DNA of 10,558 nucleotides. Source: Methanobrevibacter sp. GTDB lineage: Archaea > Methanobacteriota > Methanobacteria > Methanobacteriales > Methanobacteriaceae. Positions 6,024 to 10,558 of this stretch are shown here, one piece after another. A model generated the notes under the pieces. That model was given only the letters and a program-made list of their open reading frames with translations, searched no databases and was not told where the DNA came from. The stretch lies in the NCBI GenBank assembly GCA_031289975.1, contig JAITOM010000425.1, positions 1 through 10,558 on the forward strand. The letters run 5' to 3'. Within the stretch, counting starts at the first letter, position 1, and every line of letters starts with the position of its first letter. A program made the position numbers and the translations under genes.

Positions 6024-6087
6024 AATTTAATTAAGATACTTAAAATAATATTATGAATTTAAAAATTGTTATCACATTCTAAAAAAT

Positions 6088-7755
6088 TCATTCAAATATT
6101 ATTTCTTTTATAAATTCATTCATTTTAGGTTCCCTATTAACTAAAGTAGGTAATTTTGTAGATGTTATTGTTTTGCCTGGAGATATTTCTTTTTTAAAAA
6201 GACTATCCCTATAATCTTTACTCATAATGTAAATTTTATCAAGAACAATGTCTAAATCTTTAATTAAATGTTTCTCCAATATTTTTTTAAATTGAATTTT
6301 ATTAAAATCTTCATTTTTTGGTTGTAGAATGTAGTTAACCTTATCATTTTCAATAAATACTTGGAAAAAACTTATAAACTCATTAGTATCATCTTCAGTC
6401 TTTTTTAAAACATTTGTGAAGTTACTTGCATAAATTTTATTATTTTTACAAATAGCATTTTCACTATATTTACATTCAAACTCTATATTTGGGGTTTTTA
6501 AAGTTTTTTCTTTGATAGAAATTAAATCATGAAGATTATAACGATACAAACCAGAATAAGTTGTTATTATTAATTCATAGAATTGATCTTCTTTGACTTC
6601 ATTTAAAGTTAATGGGTTTTCTCCATCAATTGGCAAAAACTCAAAAAAACATGCAAAAGGAGCTACAGGACCACTTGAAACATTCATTTTAAAAGGAACA
6701 TTGAATTTTCCTTCACTTGCTCCATATCCCCATTCAAGATAATTAATATCCTTTGGAAGCTCTCTCTTTATATCAAAAGCTGCTCTACCTACACTTGACG
6801 ATAACCAACATCCTACAGTTTTAAAATTAGGCCATATATCCCTTATTGGAAGTGTTTTTTTATTATTATATATTTTTTTAAGTTCATTTACTCTTTCTTT
6901 ATTTTTAGGTAGTTTATCTAAAAGAATTTCTTTTAATTTCTCGTCAATATCAACTGAAAGTTGTTTGTATTCCAAATCATTGATCATTTTAAAAGTATTA
7001 TCTTGAATTTGTTTAAGTAAAAAATTAAAATGTGCTAAATTATTACAGATAACAGCTGTTAAATTTTCATCGGAGAGAGCAAACAAAGCCATTAAATAGT
7101 CCTTATCATCATGAGATATATTTGATGCATTTAATAATTCATCTGGTAGAACCATTTTCAAATCAATGTCTTCCCCTTTATTTTCATCACGAGTATTATA
7201 ATTACTTGCACCTTGTCCTGAAGCAGACATTATAGGAATTCCACCTTCAGTTGAACCATAATTTGAAGAGTTAATTATTCCCAAGATATTTGATTGACCT
7301 TTCAAAAATTCTGGAGCTAAAATAGCTAATTGTGTGCTTCTAAGATTCATGACTAAATTCTTAGATAAGACTCCTCTTTTACTCTCTGGAAAATATTTCA
7401 TTTTACCTGTTGTTCCCGAAGAGACAATAAAAGAATCTGTGTTTCCATTAAAAAGAATATCCTCCTTTCCTAACTTCATTTCTTCAATAAAAGAAGTGTA
7501 ATCAGAATACTCTGAGATAGGAACAATATTTTGATATTTTTCAATTGAATTAATAGATTCAAAAGAATAAGTTTTACCAAATTCACTATCTTTAGCAAAG
7601 TTTAGAATATCAATTAAGACTTCTTTTTGCAGTTTTAAAGGATTATTTAAGAATTCTTGAAAGGCTAAATATAAAGATTCACGATCTAAATCGTTTAACA
7701 TTTCTGGAATACTCAAATATGTTCTATTTTTAATATATTCCATGTAATTAGTCAA
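6088..7755 (-). CDS. GH3-family acyl-adenylating enzyme, divergent paralogue
   Basis: A 555-residue protein of the GH3 branch of the ANL adenylate-forming superfamily. Plant GH3 enzymes activate a carboxylic acid with ATP and transfer the acyl group to an amino acid; substrates of archaeal members are unknown. Visible motifs: phosphate loop SSGTTGKMKYFP (112-123), adenine/acyl-site motif GYGASEGKFNVPF (343-355), and YSGLYRYNLHDL (400-411), the hinge motif usually written YRYRxGD. The GEKTTE-type motif of its neighbour (430 region there) is replaced by SNFTNVLKKTED, so its acceptor or substrate handling probably differs. The start is taken as TTG at 7755, because AGGA lies 8 bases before it; the first ATG (7743) is 20 bases from that site. 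The gap of 130 bp to the first GH3 gene contains a T8 run on the transcribed strand (7807-7800), so independent transcription is possible. It is soluble, with no signal peptide. Confidence 0.88.
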   Translation of the reverse strand: MTNYMEYIKNRTYLSIPEMLNDLDRESLYLAFQEFLNNPLKLQKEVLIDILNFAKDSEFGKTYSFESINSIEKYQNIVPISEYSDYTSFIEEMKLGKEDILFNGNTDSFIVSSGTTGKMKYFPESKRGVLSKNLVMNLRSTQLAILAPEFLKGQSNILGIINSSNYGSTEGGIPIMSASGQGASNYNTRDENKGEDIDLKMVLPDELLNASNISHDDKDYLMALFALSDENLTAVICNNLAHFNFLLKQIQDNTFKMINDLEYKQLSVDIDEKLKEILLDKLPKNKERVNELKKIYNNKKTLPIRDIWPNFKTVGCWLSSSVGRAAFDIKRELPKDINYLEWGYGASEGKFNVPFKMNVSSGPVAPFACFFEFLPIDGENPLTLNEVKEDQFYELIITTYSGLYRYNLHDLISIKEKTLKTPNIEFECKYSENAICKNNKIYASNFTNVLKKTEDDTNEFISFFQVFIENDKVNYILQPKNEDFNKIQFKKILEKHLIKDLDIVLDKIYIMSKDYRDSLFKKEISPGKTITSTKLPTLVNREPKMNEFIKEIIFE

Positions 7756-7885
7756 AAAATCAATCCTAATAATATTTTTAGATGTTAAAATTATTTTATA
7801 AAAAAAATAATAAGAATAGATTAGTAAAATTATTTATTCATCTTCTTAAATAGTAATGGCATAGTTTTCTTATTAAAGCAATATT

Positions 7886-9583
7886 TTATTCCTCTTTTTT
7901 CAAAGCAAAGAAAAATTTTCTTTGTACCTCATTTAATATAATCCGAGGCGGTTTTAACTGTGCAGAAGAAGTACCTTTCATAACCATAAGATCACGATAC
8001 AATGCATAGGTTTCATCTTGAAGATAATTCAACTCTATTTCTTGTAAAATATTCTTTTTAATTTTATCTCCAAAGGAAGGATTCATATTTGAAAGTTCAT
8101 TTTCAATGAAAATTTTCATATCCTCTTTTGAAACATTTTTTGGAATATTTAAAGCTTCCATGAAAAATCTATATCTTGGAGGAGTTGAATCATGATCAGG
8201 ATATAATGAAAAGTCAACTAAATCAAAGTTAAACTCTTTTTCTAATTTATTAAAAATTTTTATCAAAACAAATTCAGTTGTTTTCTCACCAGTTAAGTTA
8301 ACAGTTGAATTTAATCTATATAAAAATTGAATAGTGGGCATTTTATTATAAAATCCAGTAACACGAATAATATCTTGCATCCTATATCTATAAAACCCAG
8401 ATAGATTGGTTATAACAAGTTCATAATCTTTTCCAATTTCTAACTGATCTAAAGTCAATAAATTGTTTAAATCATCATTTACATTTCTAAACTCATAAAA
8501 GACACTTTGTGGTACGAGAATAGAATCTGGAGAATTTAAATCAAATGGTACTGAAAAAAGACCTTCAGAAGCAGTTAGTCCAAGTAAAAAATATTTTATA
8601 TCTTTGTCTAAATATTTTGCTCTTAATTTTTTAGCATAGTTAGCAAAACCACCTGTTCCAACTCCAGCAATAATACTTAATTTAGACCATAAACTACTAA
8701 CAATTGGTGTATTGAAGCCTTTTTCAAAGATTTTCCTTAATTCTTTTGCTCTCTCTGGCATGGGGCTGATTTTTTCAAGTAAACTTTCTCGAACTTCATT
8801 AGACATTTTTATACTTTCATCAATAGTACCTTTTTCAATATCATTAACTAAAAGTTCCCAATCAGATTCTATATATCTCATTATCTCTAATAAAAAGTTT
8901 AAAAAAGCCATTGTAATATTAACTATATCTCTATCCATTAATGCGAAGCGAGCATGTAGATATCTTGTATTAGTATCTATTTCTGGAAACATTGCTTCAA
9001 ATGGTGATGTGTAAATGAGTGGAATAAGATCCTTAAATTGTAACATGGTTTTTGCACTTAAAGCCCCATATGTAGAACCAGATTTTAAAGTTTCAAGAGA
9101 CATTTCAATTAAGTTAAATGATTTCCCATCAATCCAATCAATACCTATTTTATCAGCAATCAAAGCAAAAGAATAATTAAGACTATAGTCTGACATTATT
9201 TTCTGCCCATTTATTGATAAAGGAATTTTTTTAGGATTTCCTAAAGTTCCAGATGATTTAGAAAAATGATCAACTTCATAAGAACATATTAAATTTTTAT
9301 CTCCCTTTTCACTCATAAGTAATATATATTCAACATAATCATCATATTCTGTTACTGGAACTTTAGATTTAAAATCTTCAATAGATTCAATATCTTTAAA
9401 ATCATATTTTTTTCCATATACTGTATCTTTATTATCGGCTAAAATATCCATTAAAAATTTTTCATTGTATTTCATAGGATCTTCAGTCATTTTTAAAAGA
9501 TTTTCATAAATGATTTTACCTTCGCAAATATCTTTAAAATTTTTTTGTCCTGCAGGAGATAATTTTGAAACATCTATATCCAT
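7886..9583 (-). CDS. GH3-family acyl-adenylating enzyme (acid-amido synthetase-like)
   Basis: A 565-residue, full-length GH3 protein of the ANL adenylate-forming superfamily, expected to make an acyl-AMP from ATP and a carboxylic acid and pass the acyl group to an amine such as an amino acid. Motifs counted from the chosen start: SKSSGTLGNPKKIPL (108-122; canonical SSGTxG loop with Leu at the variable site), LGLTASEGLFSVPFD (334-348), NLSGFYRYRMQDII (393-406), LTGEKTTEFVL (430-440) and KGTSSAQLKPPR (536-547). All GH3 core motifs are intact, so it is probably active. The start is the ATG at 9581-9583; an in-frame GTG at 9587-9589 overlaps the AGGTG ribosome binding site and is rejected. It is second in the cluster, 93-99 bp after the STAS gene, and about 130 bp before a second, more divergent GH3 gene. 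Its natural substrate cannot be read from the sequence. Confidence 0.92.
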   Translation of the reverse strand: MDIDVSKLSPAGQKNFKDICEGKIIYENLLKMTEDPMKYNEKFLMDILADNKDTVYGKKYDFKDIESIEDFKSKVPVTEYDDYVEYILLMSEKGDKNLICSYEVDHFSKSSGTLGNPKKIPLSINGQKIMSDYSLNYSFALIADKIGIDWIDGKSFNLIEMSLETLKSGSTYGALSAKTMLQFKDLIPLIYTSPFEAMFPEIDTNTRYLHARFALMDRDIVNITMAFLNFLLEIMRYIESDWELLVNDIEKGTIDESIKMSNEVRESLLEKISPMPERAKELRKIFEKGFNTPIVSSLWSKLSIIAGVGTGGFANYAKKLRAKYLDKDIKYFLLGLTASEGLFSVPFDLNSPDSILVPQSVFYEFRNVNDDLNNLLTLDQLEIGKDYELVITNLSGFYRYRMQDIIRVTGFYNKMPTIQFLYRLNSTVNLTGEKTTEFVLIKIFNKLEKEFNFDLVDFSLYPDHDSTPPRYRFFMEALNIPKNVSKEDMKIFIENELSNMNPSFGDKIKKNILQEIELNYLQDETYALYRDLMVMKGTSSAQLKPPRIILNEVQRKFFFALKKEE

Positions 9584-9588
9584 ATACA

Positions 9589-9593
9589 CACCT
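9589..9593 (-). promoter_or_regulatory. Ribosome binding site that decides the GH3 start
   Basis: AGGTG on the minus strand, 5 bases before the ATG at 9583. The alternative GTG codon at 9587-9589 shares its last G with this site and so cannot be a sensible start. Confidence 0.7.
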
Positions 9594-9682
9594 TTAATTT
9601 TTTCAAGATAACATACATATTCATATATTATGTTTATATCATGGTTAACATATAATGATTAAATCTTATTTGTATAATACAT

Positions 9683-9979
9683 TCATTCTAAAGTTAAGAT
9701 GTCAGTAAACCCAGTAGCATCAAAAACTTCCATAATTAAGCTATTAACATTTTTGATAGTCATGGATCCCTGTTTATTCATTACTTTTTGTGTGGCTAAT
9801 ATAACTCTAAGACCAGCACTTGAAATATACTTTAATTCATTAAAATCTAAAATTAATTCCTTTATTTGGAAAAGATCTTTCGTAAGTTCTTCATTAAGAA
9901 TAGGTGCAGTATTTGTGTCTAATCTTCCATTTAATTTTATGGTCAATTTATTATCATCAAGCGATTTTTGAATTTCCAT
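9683..9979 (-). CDS. STAS-domain protein, anti-anti-sigma factor-like (RsbV/SpoIIAA type)
   Basis: A 98-residue single STAS domain, normal length for RsbV/SpoIIAA. The diagnostic segment LILDFNELKYISSAGLRVIL (42-61) matches the family pattern of a beta strand ending in Asp (Asp45) followed by the Ser-Ser-x-Gly loop. By alignment with SpoIIAA, Ser54 is the predicted phosphorylation site and Ser53 takes the place of the usual Asp. In bacteria the unphosphorylated form binds the partner kinase and frees its target; a PP2C/SpoIIE-type phosphatase resets the switch. The likely kinase is the RsbW-like protein at the far end of this cluster; no phosphatase is in the window. The start is the ATG at 9977-9979, with GAGG 7 bases upstream. 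It is first in the four-gene minus-strand series. A family B MITE lies 101-225 bp upstream and may have displaced or altered its promoter. Confidence 0.92.
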   Translation of the reverse strand: MEIQKSLDDNKLTIKLNGRLDTNTAPILNEELTKDLFQIKELILDFNELKYISSAGLRVILATQKVMNKQGSMTIKNVNSLIMEVFDATGFTDILTLE

Positions 9980-10079
9980 TTTAATTCCTCAACTATTTTT
10001 AACCTAAAAAAATTTAATACTAAAAGTTGTCTAACAAATATTTTTATCAAATATTTTTAAATCTTCTATTTCATAAATG

Positions 10080-10204
10080 GACAGTGTAAAATTAGCATGG
10101 ATTTTAAACAGATGATAAGTTTAATGAGATGTATATGGTCTAAATGTTTTTCTGCTAAAATCCAAATTCCAGATTGTGAATTTCCATTCTCTTTTTACAG
10201 TGCC
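10080..10204. mobile_element. Complete family B MITE (125 bp, copy B3) with perfect 8-bp target duplication
   Basis: The left end begins GACAGTGTAAAATTAGCATG; the right end on the minus strand begins GGCACTGTAAAAAGAGAATG. They agree at 19 of the first 26 positions without gaps. CATAAATG is repeated on both sides (10072-10079 and 10205-10212). The right 64 bases match copy B1 (5243-5306) at 57 positions. It is noncoding and lies 101 bases upstream of the STAS start codon. Confidence 0.8.
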
Positions 10205-10256
10205 CATAAATGCACTATTATAAATAACTTTAAATTAGAATATATAAAATAGATGC

Positions 10257-10277
10257 TGTCTAAATTTTTACTGATAA
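10257..10277 (+). repeat. Dispersed motif F, copy 3
   Basis: A 21-base block identical to the reverse complement of 1137-1157 and similar to that of 233-253. It begins TGTCTAAATTTTTACTGA. A low-complexity hairpin (ATAATAAT with ATTATTAT, 10295-10313) follows. No gene is seen between 10213 and the family A element at 10347. Confidence 0.5.
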
Positions 10278-10346
10278 AAATATTTTATTATATAATAATA
10301 ATGATATTATTATGATACAAACAATACCACCAAATAAAAAATATGT

Positions 10347-10558
10347 TATAGTGGTTTTGATAAAGTTATTAATAAATAAATTTTTTTAAAATAAATAATA
10401 TTAAAAAATATTAATTTAAAATCATTTATATTAATTAAAATATATTTAAATTATTTAAAATTTAAAATAATAGATTTTTATAAAATAATATTTAAAATTA
10501 AATAATTTAGTAAAAAATTTATAATCCAAAATTTAAGAACTTTTCAAAAATTACTATA
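10347..10558 (+). mobile_element. Family A element A4 (212 bp), ending exactly at the window edge
   Basis: The left end begins TATAGTGGTTTTGATAAAG; the right end on the minus strand begins TATAGTAATTTTTGAAAAG. It aligns with the reverse complement of A2 (1737-1969) over its full length and with the right 180 bp of A3. There is no open frame. Its final ACTATA coincides with the last base of the window, so any flanking duplication on the right is out of view. Confidence 0.65.

Noticed and set aside
9587..9589. GTG as start of the first GH3 gene
   Set aside because: It overlaps the AGGTG ribosome binding site; the ATG six bases downstream has proper spacing.
9699..9971. Plus-strand open frame opposite the STAS gene; likewise 8712-9014 opposite the GH3 gene, 4080-4355 opposite trkH, and 3729-3998 in another frame of trkH
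   Set aside because: All overlap strongly supported genes with clear family motifs and lack their own signals.

Overview
The window comes from a very AT-rich archaeon, most likely a Methanobrevibacter-type member of the Methanobacteriales. This is inferred from the extreme AT content outside and inside genes, GGTG/GAGG-type ribosome binding sites, TATA-rich upstream regions, and the gene set (archaeal TrkH, GH3-type acyl-adenylases, a STAS protein and an RsbW-like ATPase). No rRNA, tRNA or CRISPR array is visible.

Layout. Positions 1-99 hold the first 33 codons of a family 2 glycosyltransferase on the minus strand. Positions about 100-2960 are a gene-poor nest of small inverted-repeat elements. 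It contains a frameshifted, C-terminally truncated transposase remnant (340-798), at least four families of short MITE-like elements, a long palindrome, and a row of five hairpins inside the longest element. A 46-codon minus-strand gene with its own TATA box and ribosome binding site lies at 2968-3108. A gene-free 590-bp leader region precedes a complete TrkH potassium channel subunit (3700-5127, plus strand).

From 5324 to 9979 four minus-strand genes are collinear. In transcription order they are a STAS anti-anti-sigma-like protein, two divergent GH3-family acyl-adenylating enzymes, and an RsbW/SpoIIAB-like serine kinase. The first and last are the two halves of a partner-switching module. 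Archaea lack bacterial sigma factors, so the module must control something else, and the GH3 enzymes between them are the obvious candidates (inference).

Three copies of one MITE family (called B here) surround this cluster: before STAS (10080-10204), between GH3 and RsbW (5884-6023), and after RsbW (5241-5306). The first two have perfect 8-bp target duplications. The middle copy carries a hairpin plus U8 tract on the transcribed strand, so it may have cut RsbW off from the operon. The right end (10213-10558) has no genes and ends exactly at the terminus of another element (family A), which is also present in three copies on the left. I named families A to F only for use within this answer.
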